From NCBI GenBank assembly GCA_040506195.1, contig JBEVXH010000002.1:310001-374000 (forward strand): a stretch of DNA of 64,000 nucleotides. The letters run 5' to 3'. The stretch comes from Thiodiazotropha sp040506195. Lineage in GTDB: Bacteria > Pseudomonadota > Gammaproteobacteria > Chromatiales > Chromatiaceae. Of the stretch, positions 17,972 to 25,790 are shown one piece after another. Position numbers and translations under genes: made by a program. The notes beneath the pieces are model-generated. The model had not been told where the DNA came from and made no database searches. It worked only from the letters and a program-made list of their open reading frames with translations. Within the stretch, counting starts at the first letter, position 1. The number at the start of each line of letters is the position of its first letter.

Positions 17972-18748
17972 CTAGACTGCTGGGCCCATACCAGGCATGT
18001 AACAGAGAGAAACCTGTTCTTTTGGCGCATTTGGCTTCATTCTCTCTTCTATCTCCTCCCTTGACGGCCTGGGCTGATCGATCACGATTGCCAAAAGATC
18101 CCTCAACTCCTCGCAATAGACGGCCGTCAATAAGCCCACAGCGGCAAAATATGGGGTTGCACACCGGTTTGCCACCCGATTGGAGAATTCACCCAACCAG
18201 CGCAACAGATGTTCGTCCATAAACCTTGCAGCATCCTTGAGATTCTTTTCGGACTCAGAAATCGAGAAAAGGTGGGAAACAAACTGAAGTTGCAAAACCA
18301 GATCATCATCGGGCCTGATACGCCAGTTTTCCACCATAAGACCATAGATCTCATACCAGGTCCTTACCTGAAACATACTCTCTTGACAGGTAAGTTGCTC
18401 TTCATCCAACCAGACCGATTCCAGCGGTGATGCCTGCAGGCTATGGTTCAAATAAATGTCGGCGTAATCTGCCGCCAACAGATCGAGAAAGTCATCATCG
18501 AATCTATCGGGCAACGACTCAACCACACGCCCCATCAAGTCAATCGCATTGATCCCCTCTTGTGTGACCAGTTTCAATCCCATAGAGTACGGGAAGTTAC
18601 AGTCACGTAAAGCCTCGAGAATTTTGCAGTCCGGCTCTTTCACATGGAGCAGAGCAAGCATCTCCAGGTCATCGGCAACTGCCTGATAGAAGGTCTGCAA
18701 CAGTTTAACGCTCGACTTGTCGCGTAGGTCCAACGGTTCCCCCATCAC
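17972..18748 (-). CDS. TorD/DmsD-family molybdoenzyme chaperone
   Basis: This 258-residue all-helical protein follows the TorD/DmsD pattern. It has an acidic patch D-Y-A-D-I-Y-L-N around residue 100, followed by S-P-L-E-S-V-W-L-D-E-E (the family has the equivalent P-xx-S-V), and a C-terminal H-L-L-R-W-L-G-E-F motif near 178. Such chaperones bind the Tat leader of a molybdopterin oxidoreductase and hold export until the cofactor is inserted. Its start overlaps the FeS subunit stop, so the genes are translationally coupled. Its likely client is the catalytic subunit encoded two genes upstream. Confidence 0.85.
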   Translation of the reverse strand: MMGEPLDLRDKSSVKLLQTFYQAVADDLEMLALLHVKEPDCKILEALRDCNFPYSMGLKLVTQEGINAIDLMGRVVESLPDRFDDDFLDLLAADYADIYLNHSLQASPLESVWLDEEQLTCQESMFQVRTWYEIYGLMVENWRIRPDDDLVLQLQFVSHLFSISESEKNLKDAARFMDEHLLRWLGEFSNRVANRCATPYFAAVGLLTAVYCEELRDLLAIVIDQPRPSREEIEERMKPNAPKEQVSLCYMPGMGPAV

Positions 18749-19410
18749 TTGACCTTCCCTTTGCTGTGAGCGACAAATCCGATTGAGGGCTTGGTCAACT
18801 CGATGTTCGACATGTTCTTTACCTGTCGGGATACCTTGTCGTTGGGACCAATCGCCACCGTCTCCAATGCGCCGTTCCAGATCGACTCTATTGGACCGAT
18901 ATCCAAAACACGCATCATACAGGCCATGACACAGTAGGGTTTTCGACCCGCCTCGATCTCATCCACACACATGTTGCATTTCTTCACAATGCTGTCACTT
19001 GGATCAAACTGAGGCGCACCGAAAGGACATGCAGCCTCACAACGCCGGCAGCCGATACAGAGGGTAGAGTCGATATCGACAATGCCATCCTTCTTACGTT
19101 TGAAGAGCGCACCGGTGGGACAAGTAGGCAGACAGGCAGGTGATTCACAGTGGTTGCAGGACATATTGACCTTATAGGCAAACACATCCGGGTACTTTCC
19201 ACCCTCTATATATTGGACACGCCTGAATCTTGGTCCGGCAGCCAATCCATTTTTATCCTTACAGGCTATTTCACAGGCCCGACAGCCAATACAATCAACA
19301 TTATTATGTATAAATCCCAACTGCATGTCGGGAACCACTGGCGTATAAGTTTGGCGCTTACGGCGTTTTACCGCTTCCTTTATCCTGGCCTTCTCTTTTT
19401 TAACAGACAT
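18745..19410 (-). CDS. DmsB-like four-cluster 4Fe-4S subunit
   Basis: This 221-residue iron-sulfur subunit belongs to the DmsB/NrfC/PhsB group. Four Cys motifs are visible: C-I-G-C-R-A-C-E-I-A-C near residue 38, C-N-H-C-E-S-P-A-C-L-P-T-C-P near 87, C-I-G-C-R-R-C-E-A-A-C-P near 120, and C-N-M-C plus C-V-M-A-C near 142-165. They would bind four clusters carrying electrons to the catalytic subunit. I chose the ATG at 19410, since GGAGGAG lies seven bases before it and the longer frame needs a TTG. No leader is present, so export would be by hitchhiking with the Tat-bearing subunit. Confidence 0.9.
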   Translation of the reverse strand: MSVKKEKARIKEAVKRRKRQTYTPVVPDMQLGFIHNNVDCIGCRACEIACKDKNGLAAGPRFRRVQYIEGGKYPDVFAYKVNMSCNHCESPACLPTCPTGALFKRKKDGIVDIDSTLCIGCRRCEAACPFGAPQFDPSDSIVKKCNMCVDEIEAGRKPYCVMACMMRVLDIGPIESIWNGALETVAIGPNDKVSRQVKNMSNIELTKPSIGFVAHSKGKVK

Positions 19411-19427
19411 AAGTCTCTCCTCCAAGA

Positions 19428-21992
19428 TTAAAGGTCACGCCTGAAAACATGGGCACGAGAAGTTGCCAGTTTGTCCCAGCCAGGTCGATGTTCAAGATCC
19501 GTCTTTTTGATATTGCACAACACGGTGTTGTATGCGAATGCCCCCGCCGGACTAGGCTCATCCAATGTCAGCATGTCCGGATTACCTGCCCTGTCCACAC
19601 CGTTTTCATCCAGGTCAATCCACACCCCCTCATGCAGCACAGCCACACCAGGCATGCATCGTTCGGTCACATAGACTGGCACCACAACCTTGCCGCGCGC
19701 GTTCCAAATCTCGACTGTGTCACCGGTTTTGATGCCCAGTTTATTTGCATCGGAGGCATTCATGGTCACTTCCTGCTCATAGGTCTCGCGCAGCCAACTG
19801 CAGTTATTGAAGATAGAATGCGTCCGCCATCGTGGGTGAGGAGAAATAAGGTGAAACGGATATTTAGCTGTCTTGGGACTGTTCAATGACTCCCACGGCT
19901 CGATCCACTTCGGTATGTAGGGTATTTCATAACCGTACATGGTCCGTTTCCAGTCGGTGATCTGCGCCAGCTGTGTGGCGAGAATTTCAATCTTGCCGGA
20001 GGGAGTCTGGAACGGTGTACCGTTCTCTATTTGATCCCTGAACGCTACGTGCGGTTGGTCGAATGTAAACTTGTAGACGCCTCTCTGCTTGAACTCTTCC
20101 CAGGACATATCCACATGCTGATGATGCATGACCTTTTGTTCCCACCATTCTCTCAGGTAGGCCTCGTCCACATGGTCATTGACATGAAAATAGTCACGAT
20201 TCGCCTTCGGATTGAATGCCTGGCCGAAGACATCGCCACCGATTCGATAGGCTAGTTCAGTGAAGACCTGGAAATCGGTCTTCGACTCACCCATAGGCTC
20301 GATGACTTTCGGGCGGTGAATGTAATAATGGCCTTTGTACCAAGGCAACGCCACATCATGCCGTTCGAAATGGGTCGCAATGGGCAGTAGGATATCGGCA
20401 TAGAGGCCGGAAGGCGTAATGGTCGAGTCCATGCAAACCACAAGCTCCAGCTTATTGATCGCCTCAATCTCTTTATTGATATTAGTCAGTTGATTGAACC
20501 AGTCGGATCCCTGCCAAAAAATACCCTTGATATTGGGTATCTGCCCATCTGTATTGTCCTCCCTCTGCCAAAGGCCTATCTCCTCCCGTTTTACATTAGG
20601 GTAGTTGAGCACACAATGCGCCCAACGGTCCGATTTAATGGACTGAAACCAGATATTGGAATATTGATCATAGGGATAGGCCACCGCTTCGGCATGCCAG
20701 GCCTTGCCGACACCTTCGGCGCAACCGCCTAGATTACCGATATTCCCGGTCATCGCCTGGAGTGCTGCCGCCATACGATTGTACTGTTCACCGTAGGCGT
20801 TTCTTCCTGGCGACCAGGATGCCTTCAGCGCAGCAGGCTTCGTCCTGGCGTACATATCCGCCAACTTGACAATATCCTTCGCCGGCACACCGCAGATCTT
20901 GGACGCCCACTCCGGAGTTTTTGCCTCACCGTCATATTTGCCCAGGATATAATCTTTGAAATTTTCCTTATCCTTCGCCCATTCCGGCATGGTCCCCGCA
21001 TCCATGCCTTGACAGAATTGATCGATGAAGGCTTGATCATGCAGATTATTGGTAAAGATGTAGTGGGCCATGCCCGCCATCATCGCCGCATCGGTATTTG
21101 GACGGATGGGTATCCACCAGGCATCGTAGGCGGCGGCAGAGTCGGTATACTGCGGATCAACCAACACAAACTTACAACCGCGTTGTTTCGCCATGCGCAT
21201 ATACATGAAGGTGTTGCCACCGTGGAATGTATAGGCAGGATTCCAACCCCACATAATCATTAGTTTAGAGTGAGCGAAAGCATCGTCTTCATTCCCATCC
21301 TCGATGGTGCCGAAGGTCATACGAGAACTGAAGGTGGTGCCTTGATAGGAGGGCACCGACCAGGAACTGGTGCGACAGCCAAACATTCCGAGGAAGCGAC
21401 CCAACAAGCCCTCAATCTGGTCAGACTTGTGTAACACCCCATATGAAGCGCCGGCATAACTCTGATCCACCAAGGCTGTGGGTCCATAGGTATTTTTGAG
21501 GTGGACCATCTTGTTGGCCACATAATCAAGGGCCTCATCCCATGAAATGCGCTTGAATTTTCCTTCACCCCGCTCGCCGACACGCATCATCGGGTAGAGC
21601 AGCCGTTCCGCCGAATAGAGCCGTTGGCGATAGGAGCGCCCCCGGAGGCAGGCCCTCAGTTGCGGCTCATCATTATCGTCCTTTCCGAAATAACCGCCTC
21701 GCTGATAACGTCCATCGTCAGTCGAAAGGCGCACGATGACATCCTTCCATTTATGCGCGACAAGCATATGGCGCGAACCGCAATTATGCGCGCAACTGGT
21801 CACCACCGTCTCGAGTTGATCGTCGGTCGGATAGGGTTCGTAGGCAAACGCCTTGGCCTCTTTTGCGGTCTTCAATTCCACCAAGCCCCCGGCAGCCAAA
21901 GTCGCACTGCCTGCCGCAGCAGACTTCAGAAATGAACGCCTGGAGAGATTCAAGCGCTCATGTAGATTCTTTTTTAGATTATCGATACTCAT
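19428..21992 (-). CDS. Tat-exported molybdopterin oxidoreductase, DmsA-like catalytic subunit
   Basis: This 854-residue DMSO-reductase-family enzyme has a Tat leader, S-R-R-S-F-L-K at residues 17-23, so it folds in the cytoplasm and acts in the periplasm. The N-terminal cluster motif reads C67-x3-C71-x3-H75 with a distant C115 (R-A-C-L-R-G-R-S); the third Cys of the usual motif is His. A Ser in W-S-V-P-S (about 212) is a candidate Mo ligand by comparison with DmsA. The C-terminus has the dinucleotide-binding domain (H-P-R-W-R-T-H-S). GAGG precedes the ATG. The FeS and chaperone genes follow directly. The substrate (S-oxide, N-oxide, polysulfide, metalloid or other) cannot be assigned. Confidence 0.93.
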   Translation of the reverse strand: MSIDNLKKNLHERLNLSRRSFLKSAAAGSATLAAGGLVELKTAKEAKAFAYEPYPTDDQLETVVTSCAHNCGSRHMLVAHKWKDVIVRLSTDDGRYQRGGYFGKDDNDEPQLRACLRGRSYRQRLYSAERLLYPMMRVGERGEGKFKRISWDEALDYVANKMVHLKNTYGPTALVDQSYAGASYGVLHKSDQIEGLLGRFLGMFGCRTSSWSVPSYQGTTFSSRMTFGTIEDGNEDDAFAHSKLMIMWGWNPAYTFHGGNTFMYMRMAKQRGCKFVLVDPQYTDSAAAYDAWWIPIRPNTDAAMMAGMAHYIFTNNLHDQAFIDQFCQGMDAGTMPEWAKDKENFKDYILGKYDGEAKTPEWASKICGVPAKDIVKLADMYARTKPAALKASWSPGRNAYGEQYNRMAAALQAMTGNIGNLGGCAEGVGKAWHAEAVAYPYDQYSNIWFQSIKSDRWAHCVLNYPNVKREEIGLWQREDNTDGQIPNIKGIFWQGSDWFNQLTNINKEIEAINKLELVVCMDSTITPSGLYADILLPIATHFERHDVALPWYKGHYYIHRPKVIEPMGESKTDFQVFTELAYRIGGDVFGQAFNPKANRDYFHVNDHVDEAYLREWWEQKVMHHQHVDMSWEEFKQRGVYKFTFDQPHVAFRDQIENGTPFQTPSGKIEILATQLAQITDWKRTMYGYEIPYIPKWIEPWESLNSPKTAKYPFHLISPHPRWRTHSIFNNCSWLRETYEQEVTMNASDANKLGIKTGDTVEIWNARGKVVVPVYVTERCMPGVAVLHEGVWIDLDENGVDRAGNPDMLTLDEPSPAGAFAYNTVLCNIKKTDLEHRPGWDKLATSRAHVFRRDL

Positions 21993-22016
21993 CAGTACCT
22001 CGTTGTCGGCAATTGA

Positions 22017-22811
22017 CTATTTCGCAGCCTGCTGATTCTTAATGCGGAACCTGGGTTCCGATTCGGTCGGCCTGTCTTTGGCCCACTCCGGGGTGGTGCT
22101 CGACATACCTTTCCAGGCATGTCGGGGATAGGGATAGGCAATGCGGTACCACTGCCGCCCGCCATGACAGCCATAGCATATGTCCGGATCCTTTTTGGCG
22201 GCAGCCTCGATGGCCTCCGGTTTCAAAAAATTAACCTGGTGCCGATTGGTGCGGATATTGGCGTGACAGAGCAAACAGTCGTTTTGAAAGAGCGCTCTCG
22301 ACTCCGGCCAGGGCTTCGGCAAGCCCATCAACTTATAGGGGTTTTTCCCATGGCACATCAGACAAATCTCGGGATTCACCGACTTACGCAGAGTCTTTTC
22401 CCGATTCAAATGATCTGGAGGTATCGTTGCTTCTTCCCTTAAGTCGTTTCCCTGATGGCAGGTATTGCATTTCAAATCCATCAGTTCCTGGGCCAGGGGC
22501 GTCACCAAGTGCCGACGATGAAAGGAATCCTGTTCACCCTCATAGGTCGATAAGGTCTGATACCAGGCCAATACCTCGGAAGCCTTAACACCGGCAGGTG
22601 ACTGATAAAGCAGCTTCCTGCTTATAATCTCCTGATGGCAACTGAGACACTGCTCATCGTCTGCATTATCAATATAGGGCTTCGTGTGGATGGGGTGCCA
22701 ACTAGCTCGGTCATAGTCCTTGACTGTAATATCACGGGCAAAAACCTGACCGATGGTGAGTAGCGCCATCGACAGTAGCAACGGAATAAGGAGCCTGATA
22801 CCCAAAGTCAT
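22017..22811 (-). CDS. Periplasmic pentaheme cytochrome c
   Basis: This 264-residue protein has a signal peptide (L-L-I-P-L-L-L-S-M-A-L-L core, cleavage near V-F-A-R-D) and five CxxCH heme sites: C-L-S-C-H, C-N-T-C-H, C-L-M-C-H, C-L-L-C-H and C-Y-G-C-H. Additional His residues could serve as distal ligands. I placed the start at the ATG at 22811, which has GGGAG at good spacing; an ATG 13 codons earlier would bury the signal peptide. It lies 24 bp upstream of the catalytic gene and is the probable electron partner of the molybdoenzyme, either delivering to or receiving from it. Confidence 0.9.
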   Translation of the reverse strand: MTLGIRLLIPLLLSMALLTIGQVFARDITVKDYDRASWHPIHTKPYIDNADDEQCLSCHQEIISRKLLYQSPAGVKASEVLAWYQTLSTYEGEQDSFHRRHLVTPLAQELMDLKCNTCHQGNDLREEATIPPDHLNREKTLRKSVNPEICLMCHGKNPYKLMGLPKPWPESRALFQNDCLLCHANIRTNRHQVNFLKPEAIEAAAKKDPDICYGCHGGRQWYRIAYPYPRHAWKGMSSTTPEWAKDRPTESEPRFRIKNQQAAK

Positions 22812-22872
22812 TTCATCTCCCTCATCTGAAGCGATCAGATATTCTTTCAATAGGGGAATTTACTTAAGAAGA

Positions 22873-22890
22873 GGGCGCTTCCCTGCGCCC
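22873..22890 (-). terminator. Hairpin terminator after the Met-Gly-Ser repeat gene
   Basis: On the minus strand GGGCGC and GCGCCC form a 6-bp GC stem around AGGGAA, followed by TCTTCTT. It lies between the repeat-protein stop and the cytochrome start, so it probably ends most transcripts of the repeat gene and lets a fraction read into the oxidoreductase genes. Confidence 0.5.
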
Positions 22891-22936
22891 CTGACATCCT
22901 TGAATTACATCCTATTCACAAAGCGGGCGGAGCCGA

Positions 22937-24010
22937 TTAGCGCCAGCCACTCATGCCGGACATGCCGCCCATGCCGGACATACCACTCATGCCGCCCATA
23001 CCGGACATGCCGCCCATGCCGGACATACCGCCCATGCCGGACATACCGCTCATGCCGGACATACCGCTCATGCCACTAGCCGGATAGAAGAAGATCTGTC
23101 CCTGTGGGGTGATCTTGAAATAGCCGGACATACCGCTCATGCCGCCCATACCGGACATGCCTGACATACCGCCCATGCCGCCCATACCGGACATGCCTGA
23201 CATACCGCCCATACCGGACATGCCTGACATACCGCCCATGCCGGACATGCCTGACATACCGCCCATGCCGCCCATGCCGGACATGCCTGACATACCGCCC
23301 ATGCCGCCCATACCGGACATGCCTGACATACCGCCCATGCCGGACATACCGCCCATGCCGCTCATTCCAGACATACCGCTTGGCACCCAGACCCACTGGC
23401 CGCCCATGCCGGACATACCGGACATGCCACCCATACCGGACATGCCACCCATACCGGACATGCCACCCATACCGGACATGCCACCCATACCGGACATGCC
23501 GCCCATACCGGACATGCCACCCATACCGGACATGCCGCTCATGCCGCCCATACCGGACATGCCGCTCATGCCTCCCATACCGGACATGCCGCCCATACCG
23601 GACATGCCACCCATACCGGACATGCCGCTCATGCCGCCCATACCGGACATGCCGCCCATGCCACTAGCCGGATAAAAGAAGATCTGTCCCTGTGGTGTGA
23701 TCTTGAAATAGCCGGACATGCCGGACATCCCGCCCATGCCGGACATACCGCCCATGCCGGACATTCCGCTCATGCCGCCCATACCTGACATGCCGCCCAT
23801 ACCTGACATGCCGCCCATACCTGACATGCCGCCCATGCCGGACATACCACCCATTCCGGACATACCGCTCATGCCGCCCATGCCCGACATACCGTCCATT
23901 CCTGACATGCCATACATGCCGGCAGACGCCAATGGGGCAACAGCGAGCGCAACAGCCATCCCCATAGCTTTGATCACTCCTTTCAAACTTGGCATTCGAA
24001 TCTTTTTCAT
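22937..24010 (-). CDS. Secreted Met-Gly-Ser repeat protein
   Basis: This 357-residue protein consists of a signal peptide (A-M-G-M-A-V-A-L-A-V-A-P-L-A-S-A, cleavage near residue 30) and a mature chain made almost wholly of G-M-S-G-M and G-M-G-G-M units. Three short non-repeat inserts break the array: two copies of Y-F-K-I-T-P-Q-G-Q-I-F-F-Y-P (the first at residues 101-114) and one Q-W-V-W-V-P. I used the ATG at 24010 because the true leader begins there and GAGG precedes it. Methionine arrays can bind Cu(I) or Ag(I), and Gly-rich arrays occur in sulfur-globule envelope and structural proteins. I cannot choose between these. No family is recognised. Confidence 0.85.
   Translation of the reverse strand: MKKIRMPSLKGVIKAMGMAVALAVAPLASAGMYGMSGMDGMSGMGGMSGMSGMGGMSGMGGMSGMGGMSGMGGMSGMGGMSGMSGMGGMSGMGGMSGMSGYFKITPQGQIFFYPASGMGGMSGMGGMSGMSGMGGMSGMGGMSGMGGMSGMSGMGGMSGMSGMGGMSGMGGMSGMGGMSGMGGMSGMGGMSGMGGMSGMSGMGGQWVWVPSGMSGMSGMGGMSGMGGMSGMSGMGGMGGMSGMSGMGGMGGMSGMSGMGGMSGMSGMGGMSGMSGMGGMGGMSGMSGMGGMSGMSGYFKITPQGQIFFYPASGMSGMSGMSGMSGMGGMSGMGGMSGMGGMSGMSGMGGMSGMSGWR
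22950..23930. repeat. Tandem hexapeptide-coding DNA repeat
   Basis: About 1 kb of short tandem repeats (units of 9 and 18 bp, minus-strand sense GGCATGTCC/GGTATG variants) encodes the Met-Gly-Ser array. Two nearly identical 51-bp insert segments (23072-23124 and 23662-23712) show that a block of about 590 bp was duplicated. Such DNA is prone to slippage, so length may vary between strains. Confidence 0.75.
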
Positions 24011-24116
24011 AATTTTTGGCCTCACGTTGTAGTAAATAATTTCTCCCAAACCGGGGCCGTTTGCCGACCACCTGTCTGAACCGACAGATGGCGCTGACCC
24101 CCTATTAACACCAACT

Positions 24117-24401
24117 TTACTGATGCCATTTTCGAATATCGTATCGGCCCTTCATGCCTGGCTGATTGAAAGGCGTGTACCAGTGCCCTTGGTTATCAAG
24201 GAAGTAGAGACTCTTTGGATAGGGTTGGCGCACACCGCTCAAGGCGGATTGATACCAGGCCCTGTCATGCTTCACCCATTCGACAACAGGCGCATCAACA
24301 GGTCGCTTGGAAGGTTCTACACCGGCAATTGGATAGTCAGCCAACAGCTGTGAAGACAACAGCATCGAAGCGCCACAGCCAGCAAGCAGAATCAATCGCA
24401 T
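24117..24401 (-). CDS. Small secreted protein of the molybdoenzyme cluster
   Basis: This 94-residue protein has a signal peptide (M-R-L-I-L-L-A-G-C-G-A-S-M-L-L-S-S-Q-L-L-A-D). The mature 70 residues are rich in Tyr, Trp and Pro, with R-A-W-Y-Q-S-A-L-S-G-V, P-Y-P-K-S-L-Y-F-L-D-N-Q-G and W-Y-T-P-F-N-Q-P-G. A near-consensus sigma-54 promoter lies 60 bp upstream. It is the first gene of the leftward cluster and precedes the Met-Gly-Ser gene by about 105 bp. The leader Cys could be a lipidation site (L-A-G-C), but the hydrophobic part continues beyond it, so plain cleavage is more likely. I do not recognise a family. Confidence 0.7.
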   Translation of the reverse strand: MRLILLAGCGASMLLSSQLLADYPIAGVEPSKRPVDAPVVEWVKHDRAWYQSALSGVRQPYPKSLYFLDNQGHWYTPFNQPGMKGRYDIRKWHQ

Positions 24402-24461
24402 TCCAACACCCTCCTCGATTTATCTTTGTAGTATCAGTACAGGTTGGCACCACAAACCCAG

Positions 24462-24476
24462 GCAACAGCTGTGCCA
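24462..24476 (-). promoter_or_regulatory. Sigma-54 promoter for the leftward cluster
   Basis: Minus-strand sequence TGGCACAGCTGTTGC matches the sigma-54 -24/-12 consensus (TGGCAC-N5-TTGC) with correct GG-to-GC spacing. Transcription would begin about 50 bp before the ATG at 24401. Confidence 0.7.
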
Positions 24477-24561
24477 TTGTGCTGATTTGATCTCTTTTCC
24501 CTTGTTTTACAATGATTTTTTCACCAGCATTCATACATACATGCCGGATGGGATATCGGAT

Positions 24562-24582
24562 AGCCTGACGTTCTGTCAGGCT
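24562..24582. promoter_or_regulatory. Candidate activator-binding palindrome A
   Basis: AGCCTGAC-GTTCT-GTCAGGCT has perfect 8-bp arms. Its centre is about 110 bp upstream of the sigma-54 promoter, in the usual range for NtrC-family enhancers. A TGAC-N5-GTCA core is shared with two other sites. Confidence 0.6.
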
Positions 24583-24720
24583 GATAGAAGTTGATACTTT
24601 GTCTGTCTCACGGATGCGGCTGGAAGATTTTAATGGGTGCGGAATTTAAGTCATATTTTTCATTCAGTTAGAAATAATTTTCAACTGACTAGAGTAATTG
24701 TTAATGTCATTACGCTTGAC

Positions 24721-24733
24721 TGACATTTCGTCA
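24721..24733. promoter_or_regulatory. Candidate activator-binding palindrome B
   Basis: TGAC-ATTTC-GTCA has the same core and spacing as sites A and C. Outer CTTG (24715-24718) and CAAG (24736-24739) extend the symmetry. Confidence 0.5.
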
Positions 24734-24822
24734 TACAAGGTATTACTGATGCTTGCATCCGTCGTATCAGGGAGTGGAGGTCAATAGAGACCTCCACCCA
24801 CAGACCCGGGCCAAACGGTCAA

Positions 24823-25590
24823 CTAAAAGATGCGTATGACACCACCATCCGATATACGAATCGCCAGCTGATACTTCAATCGATATGGCTCCGAAACACC
24901 GACCACACTGACCAGATAGACTCGATTAATCTTACGAATCCTACCGACCTGCAGGCCAGACTCCCGGGTGGTGTCTATCCATCGTTTTGTGAGTTCATGC
25001 ACCTCCGACCACTCATCAAGAGGCAGTACGCCAGGATCAAGTTGAAAATAGTCAATACGGCATTCAGCCATATTAACCGTTGCATCCACTGTCATTGACT
25101 GGTTTGTGGACGGCAACTCCACGGGATGAAACAGCAGCGCCCCGCTATCATCCCTTTCAATATGCCAGTATTCGAAGCCTTTTAAATTTGCCGGTAAGGT
25201 CACGGAGCCGCTCTCAACATTTTGAGTTGCCGTTTGCGCCGGCACATCGCCCTCATCACCCGTATCGCCCGGCCGCAGAATCAATGCGCCGTCACTGTCC
25301 CATTCAACCTGCCATCCGCGCTCCTGCAGCGCATTGCCGAATTGTCTGATCTTCGGTAATTCAGCTTCAGGTGACTGATTGTCAGTTACCGGCTCCTTTA
25401 CGGGTTGGCGATAGATAACACTGCCATCTGCGGAGATGTACTCTTGCCAACCTTGAAGAAGCAGCGACTCACGCAGTGACTGAGAGAGGGTAACTCCCTG
25501 TTCTGCCAAGCCTGCTGTGGGTATTGACAGTGCAAGCCACAACAGATGAACGCTGATGCAACGATATCGACTGTTTATGCTTTTTTTCAC
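24823..25590 (-). CDS. Secreted protein with three internal repeats
   Basis: This 255-residue protein has a signal peptide (L-L-W-L-A-L-S-I-P-T-A-G-L-A-E). The mature part holds three diverged copies of a short unit: G-W-Q-E-Y-I-S-A-D-G-S-V-I-Y-R near residue 47, G-W-Q-V-E-W-D-S-D-G-A-L-I-L-R near 93, and Y-W-H-I-E-R-D-D-S-G-A-L-L-F-H near 141. A C-terminal domain of about 90 residues follows. Each unit looks like a beta hairpin with a D-G or S-G turn. It has its own sigma-54-like promoter and faces the sensor kinase. No family is recognised. Co-regulation with the molybdoenzyme cluster is inferred from the promoter signals. Confidence 0.72.
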   Translation of the reverse strand: MKKSINSRYRCISVHLLWLALSIPTAGLAEQGVTLSQSLRESLLLQGWQEYISADGSVIYRQPVKEPVTDNQSPEAELPKIRQFGNALQERGWQVEWDSDGALILRPGDTGDEGDVPAQTATQNVESGSVTLPANLKGFEYWHIERDDSGALLFHPVELPSTNQSMTVDATVNMAECRIDYFQLDPGVLPLDEWSEVHELTKRWIDTTRESGLQVGRIRKINRVYLVSVVGVSEPYRLKYQLAIRISDGGVIRIF

Positions 25591-25640
25591 TTTCGGGACT
25601 CCTCCGATTTATGTAAATCCACTGAATCCCCGATTAATCA

Positions 25641-25655
25641 GCAAAACATGCGCCA
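25641..25655 (-). promoter_or_regulatory. Sigma-54 promoter of the repeat-protein gene
   Basis: Minus-strand TGGCGCATGTTTTGC keeps the invariant GG and GC at the right spacing; only one position of the -24 block differs from TGGCAC. It lies about 50 bp before the ATG at 25590. Confidence 0.6.
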
Positions 25656-25710
25656 AGAGTGCACTTGCGGAGCACGCATCCGTAAAAAAAGGTCGATTCC
25701 CCTCTTCCAA

Positions 25711-25727
25711 CCTGACAAAATGTCAGG
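25711..25727. promoter_or_regulatory. Candidate activator-binding palindrome C
   Basis: CCTGAC-AAAAT-GTCAGG has 6-bp arms and shares the TGAC-N5-GTCA core with sites A and B. It lies about 77 bp upstream of the sigma-54 element at 25641, and also close to the kinase start at 25791, so it could affect both directions. Confidence 0.6.
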
Positions 25728-25790
25728 AAAAATAGCTACTTTTGGCATTAAAATCAAAGCAGTTGACACTGTAAATCTGAACCGTCATAT

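Larger units (their letters stand above)
24402..24822. promoter_or_regulatory. Regulatory region of the molybdoenzyme cluster
   Basis: About 420 bases without a gene. It contains a sigma-54 promoter at 24462-24476 and two TGAC-N5-GTCA palindromes at 24562-24582 and 24721-24733, each listed separately. The layout (promoter close to the gene, enhancers 100-265 bp upstream) is typical of NtrC-type control. Confidence 0.6.

Noticed and set aside
23139..23675. Plus-strand open frame of Pro-Met-Ile-Pro-Asp repeats
   Set aside because: It is the mirror of the minus-strand Met-Gly-Ser array, which has a signal peptide and ribosome site; the plus frame has neither.
22950..23930. CRISPR-like appearance of regular repeats
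   Set aside because: Repeats are in-frame coding units of 9-18 bp without unique spacers and no cas genes are nearby.
24071..24090. CTGTC-N6-GACAG inverted repeat upstream of the Met-Gly-Ser gene
   Set aside because: Half-site order differs from the TGAC-N5-GTCA sites and the stem is only 5 bp, so I did not count it as a fourth activator site.
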